A stretch of 5,173 nt of DNA from Elusimicrobiota bacterium (GCA_028865585.1 JAGWJU010000105.1:1-5173); one strand, 5' to 3'. Numbered from the stretch's first letter, positions 1 through 5,012 are shown. A program made the numbers and translations. Notes: generated by a model from the letters alone, not told the origin.

Positions 1-555
1 AGTATCGTAGGCGGTCAGGCCCGTGAAGATAAGCACGCCGGCGTAAGTCGTGACCCAATAGACCGCTGAGTTCCGGAAAAACATATTGGCGAATGAGGCA
101 ATGACGAGGCCGATGAGGGCCATGAAGAGGAAGTTTCCCATTGACGTCAGATCTGTTTTTGTGAGCCAGCCGTAGAGGCTCATCGCCGCGAACGTTCCTG
201 CCGTGACGAAGAACGCGTTCGCGATGGACGACTGGGTGTAAACGAGAAAGATGGACGAGAGCGTCACGCCGTTTAAAGCTGCGTAGCCGAGAAAGACGAA
301 AGACGCGGTCGTTGAGGACATGCGGCGCACAAAGGCCGCCAAGCCGAAGACCGCGAGCACTTCCGCGATGATAAGGCCGTAGAAGAGAATCGGGTTCGCC
401 GTCAAAGCGCGGATGCTTGCCGGATGCGCCGCCATGTAGAGGGCCACGCCGCCGGTCAGGGCCAGACCGCCCGTCATCCAGCGGTAGACTTCAAGGACGA
501 AGGTCCGCTCCGCGGCCTCGTCCGCCGAAATGGGGAAGCCGCTAGCGGCGTTCAT
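1..555 (-). CDS. Bax inhibitor-1/YccA family membrane protein (partial, C-terminus off window)
   Basis: This is a multi-pass inner-membrane protein of the BI-1/TMBIM family; characterised bacterial members include YetJ (a pH-sensitive calcium leak) and YccA (an FtsH partner). Read from the ATG at 555-553, 185 codons stay open to the window edge. About six hydrophobic helices are visible, at roughly residues 27-43, 56-77, 84-106, 112-131, 140-160 and 166-183. Family hallmarks are EVYRWMTGGLALTG near residue 22, FMALIGLVIASFAN near 144, and the terminal FTGLTAYDT, where the family normally continues with Q and a seventh helix. Typical members are about 220-240 residues, so some 40-50 residues are missing. 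The start overlaps the stop of the upstream FIST gene as ATGA and has no clear Shine-Dalgarno, so translational coupling is likely. The family call is firm; the transported ion or partner is unknown. Confidence 0.92.
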   Translation of the reverse strand, partial: MNAASGFPISADEAAERTFVLEVYRWMTGGLALTGGVALYMAAHPASIRALTANPILFYGLIIAEVLAVFGLAAFVRRMSSTTASFVFLGYAALNGVTLSSIFLVYTQSSIANAFFVTAGTFAAMSLYGWLTKTDLTSMGNFLFMALIGLVIASFANMFFRNSAVYWVTTYAGVLIFTGLTAYDT

Positions 556-1754
556 CGGATAAACGCCAGGCTCGCGGTGTAGCCGTGGATGTGGTTTTTC
601 CCGGAGACGGGTCCGAACTCGCCGTTGGCGAAAAATCCGGCCAGCGGCAACGGGCCGCACAGGGACTGGATAAGGCCGATGTCGTGATCGGGGACGCCGT
701 AGAGCCCGCGGCCTCGGCCGCAGCAGCTGAACAAGAGCGCCGCATGGGCCGTCCCTTTGGCGCAGGACCCACGGAGGAGGGCGTCCAAGTCCTCGGTTGA
801 AGTCTTGGCGTCGCGCAGTTGAAACTGCAGGGTTTGTCCCGGCCTTAGGGGCGCGCCGATCATCAGGGCGCCCTTTTCGGGATCCGAGCCCATGATGTTG
901 CGGATGAGGAAGTCGCCGCGCTTAAAGCCTGATTGGTATTCGTTCATGACCAGTCCTGCGAGCAACGAATGCCGCGCAAGATCGCGGTCGCGAGGGGAAA
1001 GATTCTCGATGGTCTCCAGCAGCACTTCGACGGCGGGCCGGCTGGCCAAGGCGTAAAGCACATGCCCATCGGCTTTGGTGACGATGAAGCGTTCTCCGAT
1101 GGGGCGGCAGCCCTGTGAAACCACGGTCTCAAAGGAAATCTCACCGGAAAAAGCGAGGCCGCAGGCCGCCGCGGGCTCGGCGTCGCCGTTCAAGGCCAGC
1201 CAGCTTTTCATGCCCACGGCAGGCCCGCTGGCCATGCCGCCGACCACGGGGCGTTCGGGGTATCCTGCGTTGAAGAGCCCTAGGAGTTTTTCCACATCAC
1301 AAAGCATGGGATCGGCGAGGCAGAGGAAATTGGGCTTCTCCGTGGGATAAAGGTCCAGCAGGCGCACCAAGTCCGGCCCGGAGGCTAGGGATGCGATTTC
1401 GGACTCGGAAAGGGAGAAAGGAGAAATTTTGACGCCGGGAAGGCTCATGGCTAAGAGTGAAATGGCCGGCTCCATTTCGATTTCCTGCTTCTCACTGATG
1501 ATGCCGCTGGCATTGCAGCCCAAAAGGGCGGGAGCGCCCAATGCTTTGGAGAGCAGCGCTGAGAGTTCCGCGGGGTTTAATCCGGGATAGGGCTCGGAAA
1601 CGAAGAAGAGCGCGCAATCACACGGGCGGCCGGAAAGTCCGGCTTTGACTTTTGCGGCGGCTTCTTCCGCGGCTTGGCGCCAATCCTTGTTTTTTGAGAT
1701 CGCGGACGAGAAGACCTTGTTCTTTTGCGCGATCGAGGAGCCGGGTTTCGCCAT
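552..1754 (-). CDS. FIST N-terminal and C-terminal domain protein (putative small-ligand sensor)
   Basis: This 400-residue soluble protein consists of the FIST sensory module alone, with no kinase, GGDEF or other output domain and no signal peptide. The FIST_N half spans roughly residues 45-230, with LLGCNASGII at 78-87 and VVGGMASG at 170-177. GCRPIGERF at 215-223 followed by VTKADGHVLYAL marks the linker into FIST_C. FIST_C spans roughly 235-397, with GDFLIRNIMG at 280-289, ALLFSCCGRGRGLYG at 339-353, and PLAGFFANGEFGP then GKNHIHGYTASLA near the end. The family is predicted to bind small ligands such as amino acids; the ligand here is unknown. Its stop overlaps the start of the BI-1 gene by 4 bp, so the two are probably one transcription unit. 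No Shine-Dalgarno precedes the ATG, while a TAGAAT hexamer lies 6 nt upstream, suggesting a leaderless mRNA. Confidence 0.93.
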   Translation of the reverse strand: MAKPGSSIAQKNKVFSSAISKNKDWRQAAEEAAAKVKAGLSGRPCDCALFFVSEPYPGLNPAELSALLSKALGAPALLGCNASGIISEKQEIEMEPAISLLAMSLPGVKISPFSLSESEIASLASGPDLVRLLDLYPTEKPNFLCLADPMLCDVEKLLGLFNAGYPERPVVGGMASGPAVGMKSWLALNGDAEPAAACGLAFSGEISFETVVSQGCRPIGERFIVTKADGHVLYALASRPAVEVLLETIENLSPRDRDLARHSLLAGLVMNEYQSGFKRGDFLIRNIMGSDPEKGALMIGAPLRPGQTLQFQLRDAKTSTEDLDALLRGSCAKGTAHAALLFSCCGRGRGLYGVPDHDIGLIQSLCGPLPLAGFFANGEFGPVSGKNHIHGYTASLAFIR

Positions 1755-1760
1755 GGCTTG

Positions 1761-1766
1761 ATTCTA
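1761..1766 (-). promoter_or_regulatory. Putative -10 element of the FIST/BI-1 operon
   Basis: On the minus strand this reads TAGAAT, a 5/6 match to TATAAT, preceded by TGTTG. The hexamer ends 6 nt before the FIST ATG, so transcription would begin at or next to the A of the start codon. A -35 is weak (CTTAAA, 16 nt upstream, 3/6). This is inferred from sequence only. Confidence 0.4.
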
Positions 1767-1833
1767 CAACATCCGAGCTGATTTTAAGAGCGCAAGCGTT
1801 TACGCCGCGGACCTGCAGCAAAGCGATATCTGA

Positions 1834-1839
1834 TAGGAT
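1834..1839 (+). promoter_or_regulatory. Putative -10 element / AGGA ribosome site of the hydrolase gene
   Basis: TAGGAT ends 6 nt before the ATG at 1846, the same geometry as TAGAAT before the divergent FIST gene. The same bases contain AGGA (1835-1838), which would be a Shine-Dalgarno 7 nt from that ATG but only 1 nt from the earlier ATG at 1840. Both readings favour 1846 as the start, and they exclude each other as mechanism: if this is the -10, the AGGA is not transcribed. Confidence 0.35.
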
Positions 1840-1845
1840 ATGCGC

Positions 1846-2634
1846 ATGAAGAAAAAGCGGCTGCTTAAGCTTGCGCTCGTCCAGCTGGAAGTCGGGGACG
1901 AAGAGAAATCCGCGCGGCTCAAGCGCGCCGAAACGCTCTTGGAGGAAGCCGTGGGGGCGGATCTTGTGGTTCTTCCGGAATTATGGAACGTCGGCTATTC
2001 CGCGTTCGACCGCTATGCCGAAGACGCGGAGCCCATCGATGGAGCGACCGTAAGCCTGCTTCGCGCCAAGGCCGCGAAGCTTAAAGCCTTGGTCATGATG
2101 GGCAGCTTCCTTGAAAAAAGCCCGGAAGGACTTCACAACACTTCTGTCCTGATCGATGAGCGCGGAGAACTTGCCGCAATTTACAGGAAGATCCATCTTT
2201 TCGGATATAAGTCCCGGGAACGGAGCCTGCTCGTTCCCGGAAAAGACGCCGTTGCTGCCGCGACGGCGCGGGGGGCCTTTGGGCTTTCCACCTGCTTCGA
2301 TTTGCGCTTCCCGGAACTTTACCGCCGGCTTCTGGACGCGGGCGCCGAAATGTTTCTGGTCGCCTCGGCTTGGCCGCTCTCCCGCTTGGAGCACTGGCGC
2401 GTGCTGACCCGAGCCCGGGCCATCGAGAATCAGTGCTTTCTCGCGGCGGCCAACTGCGCCGGCGCGAACCGCGGAAGCCGCGCCGGCGGGCATAGCGTCA
2501 TCCTCGATCCCTGGGGCAGGGTTCTCGCCGAAGCGGGGGAGAAGGAAGAGGTTCTTCGCGCGGAAATCGATATGGGCGAAGTCGCCCGGACGCGGGCCGA
2601 GTTCCCCGCGATAGCGTCGCGCGTCCTTAAGTAG
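1846..2634 (+). CDS. Carbon-nitrogen hydrolase (MtnU / omega-amidase-like nitrilase superfamily)
   Basis: This 262-residue cytosolic hydrolase has the complete nitrilase-superfamily catalytic set: Glu45 in VVLPELWNVGY, Lys115 in YRKIHLFGY, and Cys150 in GLSTCFDLRFPELYR. Glu125 (SRERSLLVPG) is the likely fourth active-site residue. AWPLSRLEHWRVLTRARAIE followed by NQCF, and GGHSVILDPWG at 214-224, are typical of the branch that includes MtnU and YafV, enzymes that deamidate 2-oxoglutaramate-type keto-acid amides in methionine salvage and transaminase repair. The exact substrate is inferred, not shown. The length matches the family (about 260-275). ATG 1846 is preferred over ATG 1840 because of the AGGA at 7 nt spacing (or the -10 at 6 nt); using 1840 adds only Met-Arg. 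It is monocistronic and runs convergently into the pseudouridine synthase operon, with interleaved stop codons. Confidence 0.92.
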   Translation: MKKKRLLKLALVQLEVGDEEKSARLKRAETLLEEAVGADLVVLPELWNVGYSAFDRYAEDAEPIDGATVSLLRAKAAKLKALVMMGSFLEKSPEGLHNTSVLIDERGELAAIYRKIHLFGYKSRERSLLVPGKDAVAAATARGAFGLSTCFDLRFPELYRRLLDAGAEMFLVASAWPLSRLEHWRVLTRARAIENQCFLAAANCAGANRGSRAGGHSVILDPWGRVLAEAGEKEEVLRAEIDMGEVARTRAEFPAIASRVLK

Positions 2635-3175
2635 CCTGCGCCGCTTCGGCGCGCCGCCACTGGCCGGGCGCGAGCGCGCCGAGCGAGAAGCGGCCGTGGC
2701 TGGCGCGGATAAGCCGCAGCGTCGGGTGCCCAACGGCGGCCGTCATCCGGCGAAGCTGCCGGTTGCGCCCTTCCGTCAAAGTGATCTCCAGCCACGCGGT
2801 CGGCGCGTTCTTTCGCAAGCGCACGGGCGGCACGCGCGGAAAGCGCGCCGGCTCTTTCTCTAGGATGCGGACTTCGCAGGGGCGGGTCGGTCCGTCCCTT
2901 AGGACGAGCCCTTTACGGATATGGGAGATTGTCGCCGCGTCCGGAACTCTTTCCACCTGCGCCCAATAGGTCCGGGGAACCGCAAAACGGGGCTCGCATA
3001 AGCGGCTTTGCAGTCGCCCGTCGTCGCTTAAGATTAAAAGGCCTTCGCTGTCGTGATCGAGCCGGCCGCAAGGGTAAATCCCTTTAGGCAAATCAAACGC
3101 GGCCAGGGTTTTTTTGCCGCCCAGCGGCGTGAACTGAGAGACGACGCCGTAGGGTTTGTGGAAAAGGATGGTCAT
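2627..3175 (-). CDS. rluE: RluE-like 23S rRNA pseudouridine synthase (RsuA/RluB/E/F family)
   Basis: This 182-residue enzyme would isomerise uridine to pseudouridine in rRNA. The catalytic Asp40 sits in CGRLDHDSEGLLILS (36-50), the RsuA-family form of the motif. Other matches to RluE are LFHKPYGVVSQFTP at the N-terminus, DGPTRPCEV, PTAWLEITL, EGRNRQLRRMTAAVG (135-149) followed by HPTLRLIR, and a closing GxxSL then GQWR. There is no N-terminal S4 domain, as in RluE, whose E. coli target is U2457 of 23S rRNA. The match is to the recalled E. coli protein; the target site here is inferred. ATG 3175 is chosen because the KPYG strand follows at once; a GTG 30 nt upstream would add an arginine-rich tail with no family counterpart. 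The start overlaps the stop of the RluA-family gene as ATGA, so translation is probably coupled. The 3' end overlaps the convergent hydrolase by 8 bp. Confidence 0.9.
   Translation of the reverse strand: MTILFHKPYGVVSQFTPLGGKKTLAAFDLPKGIYPCGRLDHDSEGLLILSDDGRLQSRLCEPRFAVPRTYWAQVERVPDAATISHIRKGLVLRDGPTRPCEVRILEKEPARFPRVPPVRLRKNAPTAWLEITLTEGRNRQLRRMTAAVGHPTLRLIRASHGRFSLGALAPGQWRRAEAAQAT
2638..2652 (+). other. GC hairpin just after the hydrolase stop codon
   Basis: GCGCCG (2638-2643) and CGGCGC (2647-2652) form a perfect 6-bp stem with a CTT loop, 3 nt after the hydrolase stop; an alternative is a short stem closing a TTCG tetraloop. No T-run follows, so it is not a canonical intrinsic terminator. 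It lies inside the C-terminal codons of the opposing rluE-like gene. It might protect the 3' end of the hydrolase mRNA or assist termination, or be incidental in GC-rich coding sequence. Confidence 0.35.
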
Positions 3176-3879
3176 GCGGCGGAGCCGCCTTCTGTCATGG
3201 CGCACCGGGTTAATTTTGGATCTTCGGCGCGCAATAGGGCGAACAAACGGAGAAATTCCTCATCAGGCTCGGCGCGCAGAACCAAAGGCGCGCCGTGATC
3301 CGCCTCGGGGATCCGGAGTTCCAAGGCATGCAGCATGAGCCTGGGGAATCCCCCGACCGGGCGGGGCGGCCGGCCGTAAAGCGGATCGCCGAGGATGGGG
3401 GTTCCGAGACTAAAAAAATGGACGCGCAATTGATGGCGGCGGCCGGTTAGCGGGCGCGCCTCGACAAGCGCCGCGTTGGGGAAGCGCTCTATGGTTTTAT
3501 AACGAGTGAGGCTCGGCTGCCCTTTTGAATCGGCGACGCCCATGCGTCCGGAGCCGAAAAGACGCAGGGGTTTGTCGATGGACCCTTCCTGCGCGGGCGA
3601 ACCCTGAAGCGCGACCCAATAGGTTTTTCGCGCGCGGCGGGACTCGAAATCTTGGCAGAGCCGCCGGTGGATTTGCGGATTCTTGGCGAAGATCACGAGC
3701 CCGCTGGCCTCGCGATCGATTCTGTGGGCGATGAAGATTTTGCCGCCGGTGTGCCGTTGCGCTTGAAGGCAGAGAGGCTCTTTGGAGAGGCCGCGTCCGG
3801 GGATGACGGCCTGTCCGGCCGGCTTGTCGACGGCCAGAATGTCGCCGTCCTCTCGGATGACGCGCAGGGGGGAACTCAA
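3172..3879 (-). CDS. RluA-family pseudouridine synthase
   Basis: This 235-residue enzyme belongs to the RluA/RluC/RluD family, modifying rRNA or tRNA uridines. It shows ILAVDKPAGQAV (14-25), the catalytic Asp55 in AHRIDREASGLVIFAKN (51-67), ARPLTGRRHQLRVHF (141-155), ILGDPLYG (162-169) and LMLHA (181-185). There is no S4 domain, so in size it resembles RluA or TruC rather than RluC/RluD; the target cannot be assigned. The only reasonable start is the TTG at 3879-3877: the frame is open upstream to a stop at about 3978 but holds no ATG or GTG before the VDKPAG strand. There is no good Shine-Dalgarno (only GAG at 6 nt). The preceding small gene ends 19 nt upstream, so re-initiation after it is plausible. 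The downstream rluE-like gene overlaps by 4 bp. Confidence 0.91.
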   Translation of the reverse strand: MSSPLRVIREDGDILAVDKPAGQAVIPGRGLSKEPLCLQAQRHTGGKIFIAHRIDREASGLVIFAKNPQIHRRLCQDFESRRARKTYWVALQGSPAQEGSIDKPLRLFGSGRMGVADSKGQPSLTRYKTIERFPNAALVEARPLTGRRHQLRVHFFSLGTPILGDPLYGRPPRPVGGFPRLMLHALELRIPEADHGAPLVLRAEPDEEFLRLFALLRAEDPKLTRCAMTEGGSAA

Positions 3880-3898
3880 GAACGGCTCGGGCGGGGCG

Positions 3899-4012
3899 CT
3901 AGGCGTGATCCTCAGCCCCGCCGCCGCAGAGCTCGATGCCGATGACCGCGACCATAATGGCCGCGATGGCGCAGATTAATCCGATGAACGCCGCGAAATA
4001 TTCCATTCCCAT
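3899..4012 (-). CDS. 37-residue single-helix membrane protein, CydX-like in layout
   Basis: A very good Shine-Dalgarno, AAGGAG (4024-4019), lies 6 nt before the ATG at 4012, in the 16-nt gap after the hydrolase stop, which makes this small gene convincing. The product begins MGMEYFAAF, continues as one long hydrophobic helix (about residues 5-26), then a short tail with Glu27, Cys29, a Gly triplet and an acidic end. Counted from the second Met, it has Tyr3, Phe4, Ala5, Gly9, Ala13 and Glu25, the positions I recall for E. coli CydX, a 37-residue subunit of cytochrome bd oxidase. The conserved tryptophans are missing and no cydAB is present here, so CydX identity is only a hypothesis. It lies second in the operon, between the dienelactone-hydrolase-like gene and two pseudouridine synthases. 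It was found by reading the start site, and would be missed by length filters. Confidence 0.68.
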   Translation of the reverse strand: MGMEYFAAFIGLICAIAAIMVAVIGIELCGGGAEDHA

Positions 4013-4018
4013 GAAATG

Positions 4019-4024
4019 CTCCTT
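4019..4024 (-). promoter_or_regulatory. Strong Shine-Dalgarno deciding the small membrane protein start
   Basis: AAGGAG on the minus strand, 6 nt before the ATG at 4012. It fixes this ATG rather than the one at 4006 (12 nt away) or upstream codons that would extend the frame antiparallel to family-like sequence. It is the best ribosome site in this operon and could also feed ribosomes to the TTG-started gene downstream. Confidence 0.75.
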
Positions 4025-4028
4025 ATTG

Positions 4029-4793
4029 TTATGCGTCCGAAAGATGCGATCGGAGAAAATTGAGGACCAGAGGCCAGGCCAGCCTGGAAGCCTCCGCGTC
4101 ATAGCTGGCGCGCTCGTCGCAGAAAAATCCGTGGTCCGCGTCAGAGAACTCAACGCTGGCGAATTTCTTCCCGGCCTGGGCCAGCGCGTCGGCGACTTGG
4201 CGGTGATGGTCTCGGGTGATGTTTTTATCCCTCCCGCCCCAGAAAAGCAGCAGCGGCCCCGATATTAGGGGCGCGCGATCTAAAAGTCCGGGGTTGGAGA
4301 TAAGCGCGGTTTTGACCGGTGCGATGCCGCTGCCGTAAAAAGAAACCGCCGCGCGCAGCGGGCAGGTCGCCGCGGCCAAGAAACTCGTGCGTCCGCCCAT
4401 GCAGAAGCCGATGGCGCCCACTCGCCCGGAGGCAACGCGGGAATCCCCAGCCAGAAAATCAAACGCGGCTTTCGCGTCGGCCCGCAGGCCCTCGTTGGTC
4501 AGGGCGCGGACGTGGGGCATGACGGCACCGAAGTCGGTGTAGGAGCCCTCGAATCCGGGGGCGCTTCGGTGAAAAAGCTCCGGAGCCAAGGCGAAATATC
4601 CTTCCCGCGCCAATCGATCGGCCATCCCGCGGATGTAGTGGTTGAGGCCGAAGGCTTCTTGGAATACGAGCAGACCGGGGAAGGGCCCCGCGCCCGATGG
4701 CCGCGAGGCGTAAGCAGTCATGGACGTTCCGTCGGCGACTTTTAAGGTCAGCGTTTCGGTTTCGAGATTGGGCGCAGCTTGGAGTCGGGTCAT
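4029..4793 (-). CDS. Dienelactone hydrolase family protein (alpha/beta hydrolase)
   Basis: This 254-residue cytosolic alpha/beta hydrolase has the DLH-family Cys-Asp-His triad: Cys131 in the nucleophile elbow GFCMGG (129-134), Asp189 in FWGGRDKNI, and His221 in DADHGFF. Glu46 in FQEAFGL matches the conserved glutamate that activates the cysteine. ARPLA-type lid features and RGMADRLAREGYFALAPELF (55-74) are also typical. Family members cleave dienelactones in chloroaromatic breakdown, but many, including those outside degradation clusters as here, have unknown ester or lactone substrates. The length is near the usual 230-270. It heads the minus-strand operon. No Shine-Dalgarno precedes the ATG; a TAAAAT -10 lies 15 nt upstream, giving a very short leader. 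Confidence 0.9.
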   Translation of the reverse strand: MTRLQAAPNLETETLTLKVADGTSMTAYASRPSGAGPFPGLLVFQEAFGLNHYIRGMADRLAREGYFALAPELFHRSAPGFEGSYTDFGAVMPHVRALTNEGLRADAKAAFDFLAGDSRVASGRVGAIGFCMGGRTSFLAAATCPLRAAVSFYGSGIAPVKTALISNPGLLDRAPLISGPLLLFWGGRDKNITRDHHRQVADALAQAGKKFASVEFSDADHGFFCDERASYDAEASRLAWPLVLNFLRSHLSDA

Positions 4794-4808
4794 CGCGCGA
4801 ATATTTGG

Positions 4809-4814
4809 ATTTTA
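4809..4814 (-). promoter_or_regulatory. Putative -10 of the hydrolase/pseudouridine synthase operon
   Basis: TAAAAT on the minus strand (5/6 of TATAAT), 15 nt before the ATG at 4793, implying a leader of about 8 nt. It is embedded in the inverted repeat ATTTT-ACC-AAAAT (4809-4821), which could be an operator half-site pair or simple AT-rich sequence. A convincing -35 is not visible. Confidence 0.4.
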
Positions 4815-4843
4815 CCAAAATTAAGCGCGGATGATTAAAATGT

Positions 4844-4915
4844 ATGCCTGTGGGTGAAAAGAAGGAAGCTGCGGCGGCCGCAAGGAGGTGGGCGACTGCC
4901 GCGCGGCGAGTCTAG
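4844..4915 (+). CDS. Possible alanine-rich leader peptide upstream of ald
   Basis: A 23-codon frame from ATG 4844 to TAG 4913-4915. It carries five consecutive Ala codons (4868-4882), eight Ala in total, with a Lys/Glu start and Arg-rich end. The Ala run coincides with a hairpin (4870-4882), and the stop lies in the loop of the next stem. The reader may treat it as an attenuation-type leader for the downstream alanine dehydrogenase. Against it: no Shine-Dalgarno, GC-rich DNA yields Ala codons by chance, and the nearest -10 (4836-4841) would start transcription near 4848, after this ATG; the in-frame GTG at 4850 would then be the start. Confidence 0.25.
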   Translation: MPVGEKKEAAAAARRWATAARRV

Positions 4916-4934
4916 CAAATCAGGTTCGCCGCCA

Positions 4935-4965
4935 TTGGAGCAAAAGGTCAGGAAATTGCTATAAG
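4935..4965 (+). promoter_or_regulatory. Extended -10 promoter for ald
   Basis: TGC-TATAAG (4957-4965) is an extended -10 with a 5/6 hexamer. TTGGAG (4935-4940) could be a -35 but with a long 19-bp spacer, which extended -10 promoters tolerate. The start would be near 4972, giving a 5' UTR of about 41 nt that begins with a hairpin. Confidence 0.5.
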
Positions 4966-4973
4966 GAAATTAG

Positions 4974-4989
4974 GCGCCGATTGCGGCGC
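4974..4989 (+). promoter_or_regulatory. Hairpin at the predicted 5' end of the ald mRNA
   Basis: GCGCCG (4974-4979) pairs perfectly with CGGCGC (4984-4989) around an ATTG loop. It starts about 2 nt from the predicted transcription start and ends 9 nt before the ribosome site, leaving that site free. It may stabilise the 5' end of the message. Confidence 0.45.
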
Positions 4990-4998
4990 GCAAAGCAC

Positions 4999-5004
4999 GG
5001 AGGA
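4999..5004 (+). promoter_or_regulatory. Shine-Dalgarno of ald
   Basis: GGAGGA, 8 nt before the ATG at 5013, with an AT-only spacer. It supports efficient initiation and fixes the ald start. Confidence 0.8.
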
Positions 5005-5012
5005 ATTTTAAA

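Larger units (their letters stand above)
4794..5012. other. Divergent regulatory region between the hydrolase operon and ald
   Basis: This 219-bp gap holds divergent promoters and an unusually structured stretch. TAAAAT (4836-4841) with TTACCA 18 nt upstream is a possible plus-strand promoter. From 4844 to 4964 the sequence is GC-rich, with hairpin TGCGG-CGG-CCGCA (4870-4882), stem GCGGCGA/TCGCCGC (4903-4909 with 4926-4932, 16-nt loop), and a consensus ribosome site AAGGAGGTG (4882-4890). Two short frames are open: a 23-codon alanine-rich one (4844-4915) and a basic one ending at 4964 (from GTG 4854 or CTG 4896). No T-run follows any hairpin. I do not match it to a known riboswitch family. 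Confidence 0.5.

Noticed and set aside
1981..2733. 250-codon open frame on the minus strand opposite the carbon-nitrogen hydrolase
   Set aside because: It overlaps two genes with complete catalytic motifs, has low-complexity Arg/Ala/Gly composition, and shows no recognisable domain; it is a GC-driven shadow.
3173..3205. Longer rluE-like reading from a GTG at 3205
   Set aside because: Adds ten Arg-rich residues lacking in the family, and the ATG at 3175 gives the ATGA overlap and begins directly at the conserved strand.
4013..4153. N-terminal extension of the small membrane protein frame to 84 residues
   Set aside because: The extension lies inside the hydrolase gene, has no ribosome site, and the AAGGAG at 4019-4024 clearly serves the ATG at 4012.
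4459..4818. 119-codon minus-strand frame overlapping the dienelactone hydrolase gene
   Set aside because: Same strand but another frame of a gene with a full Cys-Asp-His triad; Arg/Pro-rich composition without any family motif.
4861..4869. GAAGGAAGC, shared with the core of the bacterial SRP RNA (4.5S)
   Set aside because: The preceding pairing strand (AGGTC-type) and tetraloop context are absent, so no SRP helix can form.
4899..4932. Intrinsic terminator or known riboswitch in the ald leader
   Set aside because: No T-run follows the 4926-4932 stem, and the sequence lacks the conserved cores I know for glycine, cobalamin, c-di-GMP, fluoride, guanidine or ZTP riboswitches.
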